A stretch of 64,000 nt of DNA. Source: an uncultured Prochlorococcus sp. (GTDB lineage Bacteria; Cyanobacteriota; Cyanobacteriia; PCC-6307; Cyanobiaceae). The position numbers and the translations under genes were made by a program. Below, piece by piece: positions 55,712 to 63,850 of this stretch (position 1 is its first letter; every line of letters begins with the position of its first letter). Location of the stretch: the NCBI GenBank assembly GCA_902590355.1, contig CACIWI010000002.1, positions 25,695 to 89,694 of the forward strand, given 5' to 3'. The notes beneath the pieces were generated by a model. The model had not been told where the DNA came from, searched no databases, and saw nothing but the letters and a program-made list of their open reading frames with translations.

Positions 55712-55896
55712 AATATCCTACCTCTAGATAAAATTTCTATTTAAAATTATACTAAAAACTACTTTTAAAGATTTTTTAAATATATCTTAAATCCGAACTT
55801 CTTTTTTTAATGTTAGTTTACTTCTACGTTCATCCAATTTATTTGGACGCATGATATGAGAATAGGGAACGGGATTCTCATTAACTGCATAAGATC

Positions 55897-56067
55897 ATGA
55901 ATGAGCTCTCTCAAATAAGAGAAAAAATTACAAAAGCCAAGAGGCTTTATGAAGCCCAAATCTTGGCAACTAAAAATGGAGAAGTTACTCCATATAGAAG
56001 ATCAGTCTTTGAAGAAAGAATTAGGGAAGCACAAAAAGAAATGAGATCGCAAGACACCAAAAAATAA
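55897..56067 (+). CDS. small hypothetical protein (MNELSQIREKITKAKRLYEAQILATKNGEVTPYRRSVFEERIREAQKEMRSQDTKK)
   Basis: 56 aa ORF not in track. Confidence 0.5.
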   Translation: MNELSQIREKITKAKRLYEAQILATKNGEVTPYRRSVFEERIREAQKEMRSQDTKK

Positions 56068-56083
56068 ATTCTTTTGTAAAAAT

Positions 56084-56332
56084 CTATTTTGTATCAGCTA
56101 CATTCTTGAAGAAATCACAGTAAGCCATTAATTCTGATTCGGTTTCAATTTTTAGATTTAAATCATTAATTGCTTTCTTGGTATCAATTCTGTAGCCATA
56201 CCAATCTAGACAAACTTCTCTCTGCTTTTGGGTTTCAGAAACCTTTTGAGTACCTATTTTGTTTGAGTTACTAGTACAACTCGCAAGGAAAATAGTTGAG
56301 AGAGCTAGTAGTGGGAATAGTAGTCTTTTCAT
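56084..56332 (-). CDS. small lipoprotein
   Basis: MKRLLFPLLALSTIFLASCTSNSNK lipobox LASC. Confidence 0.75.
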   Translation of the reverse strand: MKRLLFPLLALSTIFLASCTSNSNKIGTQKVSETQKQREVCLDWYGYRIDTKKAINDLNLKIETESELMAYCDFFKNVADTK

Positions 56333-56335
56333 TTG

Positions 56336-56641
56336 TTAATCACAACAACTTTCCGTTGTTGCCGAAGAAGTCCAAGATGATTCTTCCATTGTTGAAAGGT
56401 CAACTCTATGGGTTGCCATCCAGTCACCATTAGCTTCCACAAACTTCTGAACATTACCTTCTGGAGCTTGATGAATAACAATAACTTTTTGAGGATCTTC
56501 CTTACTTACTCCTCTAAAAAGTGGCTTAATATCAAATTCTGAATGCCTTTTATCTGCTTCTGCACTATCAAATATTGCTGCCCATTCATCGAAAGTGCTT
56601 TCAATTTTAAAAGTAAAAACAGATGTTATAGAACAAGACAT
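56336..56641 (-). CDS. DUF3764-like protein
   Basis: VFTFKIESTFDEWAAIFDSAEADKRHSEFDIKPLFRGVSKEDPQKVIVIHQAPEG, paralogous to 50909. Confidence 0.75.
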   Translation of the reverse strand: MSCSITSVFTFKIESTFDEWAAIFDSAEADKRHSEFDIKPLFRGVSKEDPQKVIVIHQAPEGNVQKFVEANGDWMATHRVDLSTMEESSWTSSATTESCCD

Positions 56642-56691
56642 AATAAAATATTATTTGTAGCTTAAAATAAGTCTGTTTAATTAAGGTTTGG

Positions 56692-57228
56692 TTAATTATC
56701 TTTAAACGGAATTAAAATACCTTTTTTTTCAAATTTGAGCCAACCTTTTTTTTCTAGTATTTTTAAATTTCTCGTTACGGTTACTCTTGTTGAAGAAATT
56801 GAATTGCCGATAATTTTATGGGTGAAATTAAATTCTTTTAAATTTAAATAAATATATTTATCTTTTTTTAAGCCAATTATTGAGGATAAGTATAAAAGAA
56901 ATTCTTTTAATTTTTCTTCTGATTTTTTTATATTACTTATTAATAAAAGTTTTTCCAATTGATCAATTCTTTTTAGACTTTTTGTTAATAAGTCTGTAGA
57001 TGAAAAAAATAGCCCTCTTTTAATTGTTTTAATTTCGCAATTTGTCAACGCAATTAATTTAATATTTTCGTAGTTACATAATTCCAAATTTATTACAATA
57101 TTTTCATTTATTATCCCAACAATATTTTTCTTATTCTTGATTTTTGATTCCATTATTAATATTCCTGATTTGACTTCTAAAATTGTATTTTCTTTAAATT
57201 CTATTTTTTGCTTTTCAGGAATTATCAT
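56692..57228 (-). CDS. Crp/Fnr-family-like transcriptional regulator
   Basis: C-terminal HTH HKIIGNSISSTRVTVTRNLKILEKKGWLKFEKKGILIP; divergent from phnD-like gene. Confidence 0.8.
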   Translation of the reverse strand: MIIPEKQKIEFKENTILEVKSGILIMESKIKNKKNIVGIINENIVINLELCNYENIKLIALTNCEIKTIKRGLFFSSTDLLTKSLKRIDQLEKLLLISNIKKSEEKLKEFLLYLSSIIGLKKDKYIYLNLKEFNFTHKIIGNSISSTRVTVTRNLKILEKKGWLKFEKKGILIPFKDN

Positions 57229-57420
57229 ATTTATTTCTTAAAATACTTTCACCCTAAATTTATAAAGTTAAAAATAAATTAAAAATTATTTAATTCCCTA
57301 ATAAATCTGATTAAAAATTGACTAACTCAAAATAAAACAATTAATCAGAATTTAAACTCTTTTTTGGAAAAACTTAATCTCTTTAGAGCAAGTTAAATGA
57401 GGAGAATAAATTCAACACTA

Positions 57421-58419
57421 ATGAAAAATTTTTTAAAGATAGTCTTAGGGCTATCAATAATTAGTACAAGTATTTCAAGTTGTGGGAACAAATCAAATGA
57501 TTTAATTGGAGATTTAGATTTATCTGATTGCAATCCAAATAATACTGTTGACAGTAAATATTGTGATCGAGATGGAGATTTTCTCGCAGATCTACCCCTT
57601 TCCGAAGATGAATGGATAGATCCTGAAACCATTGTGTTCTCATATACACCTGTTGAAGACCCCTCCGTTTATGCAAAAGTTTGGGAAGATTTTGTAATGC
57701 ATATGTCTAAGGTGACTGGTAAAAAAGTCACTTTCTTACCAGTTCAATCTTATGCTGCTCAAGTTGAGGCAATGAGATCCGGACGTCTTCATGTAGCAGG
57801 AATTAATACTGGAAGCAATACAGTGGCAGCAGCATGTGCAGGAGCAGTTCCATTTGGAATGATGGCTAAAAAAGATTTATCTTACGGTTATGAAATGGAA
57901 ATTATTGTTCCTTCTGATAGTCCAATTAATTCTCCTGCAGATTTAAAAGGTAAAAAAGTTACATTTACATCTAAAACATCTAATTCAGGATTTAAAGCAC
58001 CATCGGCCATTCTTAAAGGAGAATTTGGTCTTGAGGCAAATAAAGATTTCACCCCAGTCTTTTCTGGCAAGCATCAAAATTCAATAATTGGTGTTGCAAA
58101 CAAAGATTATGAAGTAGCACCAATTGCTAACTCAGTTCTTACAAGAATGGATGCAAGAGGTGTTGTTGATTCTTCTAAAATAAGAACTATTTATAAATCC
58201 CAAACCTTCCCAACGACAGGTTATGCTCATGCTCATAATCTACATCCAGCTGTAGTTGCAAAAGTAAAGCAAGCTTTTTACACCTATAACTGGGATAATT
58301 CAACATTAGATAAAGAATTTAAAAAGGCTGATAGATTCATTTCAATAAGTCACAAGCATGATTGGGATGTTATTAGAAAAATAGATAAGGCTAATGGTGT
58401 TGTTTATGATTGCAAATAA
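57421..58419 (+). CDS. phnD: phosphonate/phosphite ABC transporter substrate-binding lipoprotein (PhnD/PtxB family)
   Basis: Lipobox SISSC; KKVTFLPVQSYAAQVEAMRSGRLHVAGINTGSN; DLKGKKVTFTSKTSNSGFKAP; start possibly 57397. Confidence 0.92.
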   Translation: MKNFLKIVLGLSIISTSISSCGNKSNDLIGDLDLSDCNPNNTVDSKYCDRDGDFLADLPLSEDEWIDPETIVFSYTPVEDPSVYAKVWEDFVMHMSKVTGKKVTFLPVQSYAAQVEAMRSGRLHVAGINTGSNTVAAACAGAVPFGMMAKKDLSYGYEMEIIVPSDSPINSPADLKGKKVTFTSKTSNSGFKAPSAILKGEFGLEANKDFTPVFSGKHQNSIIGVANKDYEVAPIANSVLTRMDARGVVDSSKIRTIYKSQTFPTTGYAHAHNLHPAVVAKVKQAFYTYNWDNSTLDKEFKKADRFISISHKHDWDVIRKIDKANGVVYDCK

Positions 58420-58449
58420 AAATTTTAATCATAAATAAAATCAGACTTA

Positions 58450-59217
58450 ATGCTTAAAACAATAAACCTCAAAAAGGTTTATCCAAATGGAGAAGAGGCG
58501 CTTAAAGGAATAAACCTAGAAATTCCTAATGGGCAAGTAGTTGCTCTTATCGGTCCTTCAGGTGCTGGTAAAAGTACTTTTATTAGAACAATAAATAGAC
58601 TAGTTGAGCCCACTTCAGGGAAAGTTTATTTCGCTAATGAAAAAAATGACATTACTTCTTTAAATAAATCTAAATTAAGAAAAATAAGAAGACAAATTGG
58701 AATGATTTTCCAGGAATTTGCTTTGGTAGAAAGATTAAGTGTAATGGAAAATGTCCTTTCCGGCAGATTAGGTTACGTAGGATTTTGGAATAGTTTTTTC
58801 AGGAAATTTCCTCAAAATGATATTGAAGAAGCATTCCGTCTGCTTCAAAGAATTGGACTAGAGCATATGCTTGATAAAAGAGCCGATGAATTGTCAGGAG
58901 GGCAGAGGCAAAGAGTAGGAATTGCTAGAGCTTTGATACAAAATCCAATGTTACTTTTAGTAGATGAACCTACAGCTAGTTTAGATCCCAAAAATTCCAG
59001 GCAAATTATGCGATTAATATGCGAGTTATGTAAGGAAAGAAATCTTGCTGCGATTATAAATATTCATGATGTTTTTCTTGCTCAGAATTTTGCAGAAAGA
59101 ATAATAGGTTTAAAATCTGGAGAAATTGTTTACGATGGCAAGCCAAGTGGCTTATCAGAGACAATACTTACAAAAATATATGGAGAAGAAGACTGGTCTA
59201 AAACCGTAGCAAATTAG
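58450..59217 (+). CDS. phnC: phosphonate-type ABC transporter ATP-binding protein
   Basis: [44 protein letters not shown]. Confidence 0.94.
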   Translation: MLKTINLKKVYPNGEEALKGINLEIPNGQVVALIGPSGAGKSTFIRTINRLVEPTSGKVYFANEKNDITSLNKSKLRKIRRQIGMIFQEFALVERLSVMENVLSGRLGYVGFWNSFFRKFPQNDIEEAFRLLQRIGLEHMLDKRADELSGGQRQRVGIARALIQNPMLLLVDEPTASLDPKNSRQIMRLICELCKERNLAAIINIHDVFLAQNFAERIIGLKSGEIVYDGKPSGLSETILTKIYGEEDWSKTVAN

Positions 59218-59230
59218 GAAAATATATTAA

Positions 59231-60028
59231 ATGAATTATAAGAAAGTAATTTGGAAAAGAAAACCGTTAATAAAAAATAGGTTATTGAGAATTGGATTAA
59301 TTTTGCTAATTATTACTTACTTATTATCTGTTTTCCTAACTACCGAAATTGATTGGCAAAGAATTCTTGAAGGGATCCCAAGGGGTAAAATTTTTATATT
59401 TGCTTTTTTCCCTCCAGATTTTATAACTAGATCTAATGAGATTTTGGCAGGTATTTTTGAAAGTCTATGGATGACTATTGTTGCAACTATTGTGGGGATA
59501 CTTATTTCTATACCTGTATCCTTAGGGGCGGCTAAAAACATAGCTCCTAAATTTGTTTATTTCTTATCAAGAGGAGTTATCACATTGTCGAGGAGTTTTC
59601 AGGAAGTTATCCTAGCAATATTTTTTGTTAAGTTAATGGGTTTTGGACCTTTTGCTGGGATGGTAACTCTGAGTTTATCAACAATAGGGTTTTTCGCTAA
59701 ATTATTATCTGAAGATATTGAAGACATTAATAAATCCCAAGCTGAAGCAATCAAATCTACTGGCAGCAGTTGGTTTCAATGGGTTAATTATGGTGTCCAG
59801 CCTCAAGTTATGCCAAGATTCATTGGATTATCTTTATACAGATTGGATATTAATTTTAGAGAGTCAGCGGTAATTGGAATTGTTGGGGGAGGAGGTATTG
59901 GTTCTACCTTAAATACAGCTTTTGATAGATATGAATTTGAGACTGCAGCGGCTGTTCTTATCGTAATTATTTCTATCGTGATGATTGTTGAATATACATC
60001 TAGTCATCTCAGGAAATTAATAAAGTAA
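59231..60028 (+). CDS. phnE: phosphonate-type ABC transporter permease 1
   Basis: EAIKSTGSSWFQWVNYGVQPQVMPRFIGLSLYRLDINFRESAVIGIVGGGGIG. Confidence 0.92.
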   Translation: MNYKKVIWKRKPLIKNRLLRIGLILLIITYLLSVFLTTEIDWQRILEGIPRGKIFIFAFFPPDFITRSNEILAGIFESLWMTIVATIVGILISIPVSLGAAKNIAPKFVYFLSRGVITLSRSFQEVILAIFFVKLMGFGPFAGMVTLSLSTIGFFAKLLSEDIEDINKSQAEAIKSTGSSWFQWVNYGVQPQVMPRFIGLSLYRLDINFRESAVIGIVGGGGIGSTLNTAFDRYEFETAAAVLIVIISIVMIVEYTSSHLRKLIK

Positions 60029-60843
60029 TGCCAATAATAAAACAAAAGGATTACAAAACCTGGAAAAAATTTGATCGAAAAAGAGATTTACAAAACTGGC
60101 TTTGTTGGTTCTTAGGTACTTTAATTTTTAGCTTTTGTTTCGGTCTGATTAGTAGTAAAACAATCTGGTTTTATGTTTTTGATTCACATAATGAGGCTTT
60201 AGATCTTTTAGGTAGGATGTTTCCTCCAGAAACTAATTATTTCTTCACTTTAATAAAACCTATTTGGGATACTTTAAATATCGCGACTATTGGTACAACG
60301 ATTGGAACTTTAATTGCAATACCATTAGCTTTTTTATCCGCAAACAATACTACCCCAAGTAAAAAGTTTATAAGACCTTTAGCCTTATTTTGCATAGTTT
60401 CAAGCAGATCAATTAATTCAGTAATCTGGGCATTACTTCTGGTTGCAGTTGTCGGTCCAGGAGTCTTGGCTGGCATAATTGCTATCGGATTAAGATCGAT
60501 AGGATTTTGTGGAAAATTACTTTATGAAGCTATAGAGGAAATTGATGAAAACCAAATTGAAGCTATTGAGGCAACAGGGGCAAATAAAGCACAAATTATG
60601 ACCTTTGGCATAGTGCCTCAAATTCTCCCAGCATTTACGAGTATTTCTATTTATAGGTGGGATATAAATATTAGAGAAGCAACTGTTGTTGGCTTAGTTG
60701 GAGCAGGAGGTATAGGGATAGAATTAGATGCTCAAATAGGAGACTTAGCTTGGGCTAAGGTATCAGTTATTTTATTAGCAATAGTAGTGGCGGTAGTTTT
60801 TAGTGAATGGATTACAGCAAAAATAAGAAAGGCTATTATTTAG
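60028..60843 (+). CDS. phnE: phosphonate-type ABC transporter permease 2
   Basis: EAIEATGANKAQIMTFGIVPQILPAFTSISIYRWDINIREATVVGLVGAGGIG; start overlaps previous stop. Confidence 0.92.
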   Translation: MPIIKQKDYKTWKKFDRKRDLQNWLCWFLGTLIFSFCFGLISSKTIWFYVFDSHNEALDLLGRMFPPETNYFFTLIKPIWDTLNIATIGTTIGTLIAIPLAFLSANNTTPSKKFIRPLALFCIVSSRSINSVIWALLLVAVVGPGVLAGIIAIGLRSIGFCGKLLYEAIEEIDENQIEAIEATGANKAQIMTFGIVPQILPAFTSISIYRWDINIREATVVGLVGAGGIGIELDAQIGDLAWAKVSVILLAIVVAVVFSEWITAKIRKAII

Positions 60844-60888
60844 ATTAAATTAAATACTAGTATGAATATTTGAGTAAAAAAATTTTAA

Positions 60889-61899
60889 ATGCAATTTTCT
60901 GATAGATATCTAAGTATTTGGGTTTTCTTAGCAATGTGTATTGGATCTTTATCCGGTTATTTATTTCCTAATTTATCTCAATTTATAGGCGGATTAGAAC
61001 TCTCAAGAATAAATCTTCCAATAGCAATTCTTATCTGGGGAATGATTTTCCCAATGATGTTATCAATAGATTTCAAGTCAATAATAAATTTGAAATATAA
61101 GATTAAAGGATTTTCTATTGTCCTTTTTATTAATTGGTTAATAAAACCAGTTGCAATGGCAATCATTGCAGCCTCTTTTTTATATTTTTTATATGGTAAT
61201 TTGATAGATCCTGTACTTGCTAAAGAATATGTTTCTGGAATGATCCTATTAGGAATAGCGCCATGTACAGCAATGGTTTTTGTCTGGAGTAATCTTGCTA
61301 AAGGCGATCCTTTATTTACTTTAATACAAGTAGCTATTAATGATCTAATATTAATTTTAGCCTTTCCATTATTGTCAAAAATTCTTTTAGGATTTAACAG
61401 TATAGATATCCCGTTAGATACTGTTTTCGGTTCTGTAATAATCTTTATTTTGGTACCACTTTTTCTAGCAATATTTTTAAAAAATAAAATCTATAGCGAA
61501 AAAAAAATAAAAAGTATTTTGAATAAAAGTAAAAGTTATTCGTTATTTTTTTTAATTCTTACAGTCTTTTTATTATTCTTTGTTCAATCAAAATCTATAT
61601 TACAAAATCCTATTCATATAATCTTAATTTCAATTCCATTAATAATACAGACTCTTTTTATTTTTTATTTAACTGCTTTTTCAATGAAGTTTTTTAGGCA
61701 AAAGTATTCTATTTCCTGTCCAGGCTCGATGATAGCCGCTTCAAACTTTTTTGAACTTGCAGTAGCTGTATCGATAACTCTTTTTGGTATTAATTCAGGA
61801 GCTGCTTTGGCTACCATAGTTGGGGTACTAGTAGAAGTTCCTTTGATGCTTTATTTAGTAAATATTTCTAAGTCTTCCAAAATATTATTTATAAAGTAA
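60889..61899 (+). CDS. ACR3-family arsenite efflux permease
   Basis: LLGIAPCTAMVFVWSNLAKGDPLFTLIQVAINDLILILAFPL contains ACR3 conserved Cys. Confidence 0.88.
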   Translation: MQFSDRYLSIWVFLAMCIGSLSGYLFPNLSQFIGGLELSRINLPIAILIWGMIFPMMLSIDFKSIINLKYKIKGFSIVLFINWLIKPVAMAIIAASFLYFLYGNLIDPVLAKEYVSGMILLGIAPCTAMVFVWSNLAKGDPLFTLIQVAINDLILILAFPLLSKILLGFNSIDIPLDTVFGSVIIFILVPLFLAIFLKNKIYSEKKIKSILNKSKSYSLFFLILTVFLLFFVQSKSILQNPIHIILISIPLIIQTLFIFYLTAFSMKFFRQKYSISCPGSMIAASNFFELAVAVSITLFGINSGAALATIVGVLVEVPLMLYLVNISKSSKILFIK

Positions 61900-62056
61900 T
61901 ATTTTCTTCTTCAAGTTTTTTCTTTAGTTCTAGTGGCATATAAGTAATATCTTTTTTAACTGCATCTATCGCATCTTTATACTTTTGAGGATTAGATAAA
62001 AGCGTTTTTATCAAGTTGTATTGACTTTCTATTTCCTGAGAGGAAAATTTACTCAT
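61889..62056 (-). CDS. small hypothetical protein (MSKFSSQEIESQYNLIKTLLSNPQKYKDAIDAVKKDITYMPLELKKKLEEENITL)
   Basis: 55 aa ORF, convergent 11-nt overlap with ACR3 gene. Confidence 0.5.
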   Translation of the reverse strand: MSKFSSQEIESQYNLIKTLLSNPQKYKDAIDAVKKDITYMPLELKKKLEEENITL

Positions 62057-62080
62057 TTATAAAAACTTATTACTTTTTTT

Positions 62081-62099
62081 ATTTTAGATTGACTGTCAA
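62081..62099 (+). repeat. 19-bp dispersed repeat copy B: ATTTTAGATTGACTGTCAA
   Basis: 1 mismatch to A/D. Confidence 0.75.
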
Positions 62100-62153
62100 T
62101 TTAATCTGTCTTTAAATATCAACTCCTAAAGTAAATTTAATTTTTAAATTATT

Positions 62154-62411
62154 TTGGGTTACTTTAAAAAAGAATTTATTAAATCACTTAAAGTTAAAGG
62201 GTCCATATTTTTAATTGTGTTAATTATTGGATTTATTTACTCAAGTCCAAAATCAAAAGTAATTATTGCAAATTCTTTGACTTCTTCCGCTAAATTTTTA
62301 AACGAAACTGTAGAAATAACAGATAAAGATAGTTGGTTTTCTGAACCTGATTTCATTTTTAGTCTTAGGTTAAAATTACGAGAATTATTGAGAGGAACTC
62401 AAAGAGGTTGA
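62154..62411 (+). CDS. small membrane-anchored hypothetical protein
   Basis: 85 aa ORF, one TM. Confidence 0.5.
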   Translation: MGYFKKEFIKSLKVKGSIFLIVLIIGFIYSSPKSKVIIANSLTSSAKFLNETVEITDKDSWFSEPDFIFSLRLKLRELLRGTQRG

Positions 62412-62431
62412 GAAGGAGCTAAATGCTAATT

Positions 62432-62450
62432 ATGGTAGATCGACTGTCAA
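62432..62450 (+). repeat. 19-bp dispersed repeat copy C: ATGGTAGATCGACTGTCAA
   Basis: 2 mismatches to A/D; overlaps stop codon of the 62447 CDS. Confidence 0.75.
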
Positions 62451-62755
62451 TCGTGATATCCAACTTTAGAAACAATATTTCCTGAAACAGGGTCAGTAAC
62501 TCCAAGTTCTGGAGACAACTCTTCCATAAATCCTCTAACCTCATCAAGGTGAGCAATCATAGCTGGTCTTTGAGCTGAAATAGCTTCTGCACTTTTCCAG
62601 ATCCCAACAAAACAGTAATCATAATCTCCAGTTTTAGCGATATATCTTTGAGTCATTCCCTCAAAACTTGTTTTATCTATTACTTCGAAATACTTATCTA
62701 CACAATCAGACTTTAATTTAAATCGAACAACATTCATGAAATTTTGAGCAGTCAT
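62447..62755 (-). CDS. antibiotic-biosynthesis-monooxygenase/dimeric alpha-beta barrel-like small protein
   Basis: MNVVRFKLKSDCVDKYFEVIDKT...DYDYCFVGIWKSAEAISAQRPAMIAHLDEVRGFMEEL. Confidence 0.65.
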   Translation of the reverse strand: MTAQNFMNVVRFKLKSDCVDKYFEVIDKTSFEGMTQRYIAKTGDYDYCFVGIWKSAEAISAQRPAMIAHLDEVRGFMEELSPELGVTDPVSGNIVSKVGYHD

Positions 62756-62756
62756 A

Positions 62757-62780
62757 AAAAAAGAGGGTTTTTATACCCTC
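62757..62780 (-). terminator. hairpin GGAGGGTATAAAAACCCTCTTTTTTT abutting ATG of 62447 CDS
   Basis: GAGGGT/ACCCTC stem followed by T7 on minus strand. Confidence 0.7.
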
Positions 62781-62782
62781 CA

Positions 62783-62801
62783 ATTTTAGATCGACTGTCA
62801 A
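62783..62801 (+). repeat. 19-bp dispersed repeat copy D: ATTTTAGATCGACTGTCAA
   Basis: Identical to copy A. Confidence 0.8.
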
Positions 62802-62810
62802 TCAATTAAA

Positions 62811-63116
62811 TTATCCCATCGCTGCTACTTCTTCAGCAAGTTGTTTATTTCTTAGAATAACTTCTTCATCATTAAAAACAGGAAGTACATTCCATTCAAC
62901 GCCAAATTTTGCTCTCCAAATACCAAAATGTTCAGCCATTTTAAGATGACTGTCAGCTTTGCATGTTACGAAAACTTCTCTGGTTTGAGGAGCATGGACT
63001 CAACTTATCAATTCAAAGCCGTCAAAATTATCCTTAAGTGCGCCGGAAGCAATATATTGTTCAAAGAGTTTGTACCCTTTTCTAAATTCTTTAAAACTCT
63101 TGCGGTAGTTGGGCTT
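62811..63116 (-). pseudogene. DUF3303-like protein with in-frame TGA and missing N-terminus
   Basis: KSFKEFRKGYKLFEQYIASGALKDNFDGFELIS*VHAPQTREVFVTCKADSHLKMAEHFGIWRAKFGVEWNVLPVFNDEEVILRNKQLAEEVAAMG*. Confidence 0.65.
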
Positions 63117-63123
63117 TGGGCTA

Positions 63124-63169
63124 TGCCCTCGCCGAGAATTGAACTCGGGGCCTCTCCCTTGCCAAGGGA
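63124..63169 (-). pseudogene. 3' half of a tRNA (tRNA-Thr GGT-like), D-arm and 5' acceptor absent
   Basis: TCCCTTGGCAAGGGAGAGGCCCCGAGTTCAATTCTCGGCGAGGGCA: anticodon arm, T-arm CCGAG-TTCAATT-CTCGG, 3' acceptor CGAGGGC plus A. Confidence 0.75.
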
Positions 63170-63478
63170 AATTTTTATATACTAAAGCTATTGGTATGAC
63201 TGATGTTAATTGGTATATATTACTAAGTATTAACTATTTAGTGCGATAACTAGTGCGAAGAGAATTAAAGATAAATAAATTGGCGAGGTACTAATTCTAT
63301 TAATAGTTCTACAAAAATCTTTGATTATATTCAGGCTAACTAAAATAATTATTAAGATTAGGGTAAGCTAAGCCATAACCCCTTGTTAGAACTAAATTTA
63401 TTCTACAAATCTATAATATTTAATGCTATAAATACAGTAGTTACACCTACTTTATGTCTTTTTTTGAGCAAGAGCTAG

Positions 63479-63850
63479 ATGCAAAGATGGGCAAATCAAA
63501 TAGTAATGCCTAAAAGAGCAACTAAACAGGAAACTGAATTAAGGGTTGCACATGCTGCTGAATTAGTTGCTGAAGGACAAGCCTATTCATCTATTACTTC
63601 CCTTGTTGCCGCAAAATATGGTATCTCAAGAAGAAGAGCCAGGCAGATCACTTCGAATGCTTATCTTTTATTGAAAAATGATATTGAGGAAGGGGACTTA
63701 AATCGCCCTGAAATGACAGCGAAATTAGTATGTACATTAGAAAATGCAATGCATAGAGCAATGAGAGAAAAAGAATATTCTGCAGTTGCAAGTAATGCAA
63801 AAGTCCTTATGAAATTAATAGGTTTAGAAGCAAAAACACAAATTAGATAA
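63479..63850 (+). CDS. HTH protein resembling phage/satellite terminase small subunit
   Basis: AAKYGISRRRARQITSNAYLLLKNDI...LENAMHRAMREKEYSAVASNAKVLMKLIGLEAK; real start possibly MPKRATKQE. Confidence 0.5.
   Translation: MQRWANQIVMPKRATKQETELRVAHAAELVAEGQAYSSITSLVAAKYGISRRRARQITSNAYLLLKNDIEEGDLNRPEMTAKLVCTLENAMHRAMREKEYSAVASNAKVLMKLIGLEAKTQIR

Noticed and set aside
28718-61166. Antisense ORFs at 28718, 35054, 35482, 35773, 57393, 57461, 57888, 59317, 60237, 60978 and similar
   Set aside because: Opposite strand of confidently assigned genes, no family resemblance.
62948-62958. GATGACTGTCAGC partial match to the 19-bp repeat
   Set aside because: Only the 8-bp GACTGTCA core matches and it lies in coding sequence; treated as chance.
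62928-63185. 85-aa + strand ORF ending ...MPSPRIELGASPLPREIFIY
   Set aside because: Antisense translation of the DUF3303 pseudogene and tRNA fragment; PSPRIELGASPLP is a typical tRNA-antisense artefact.
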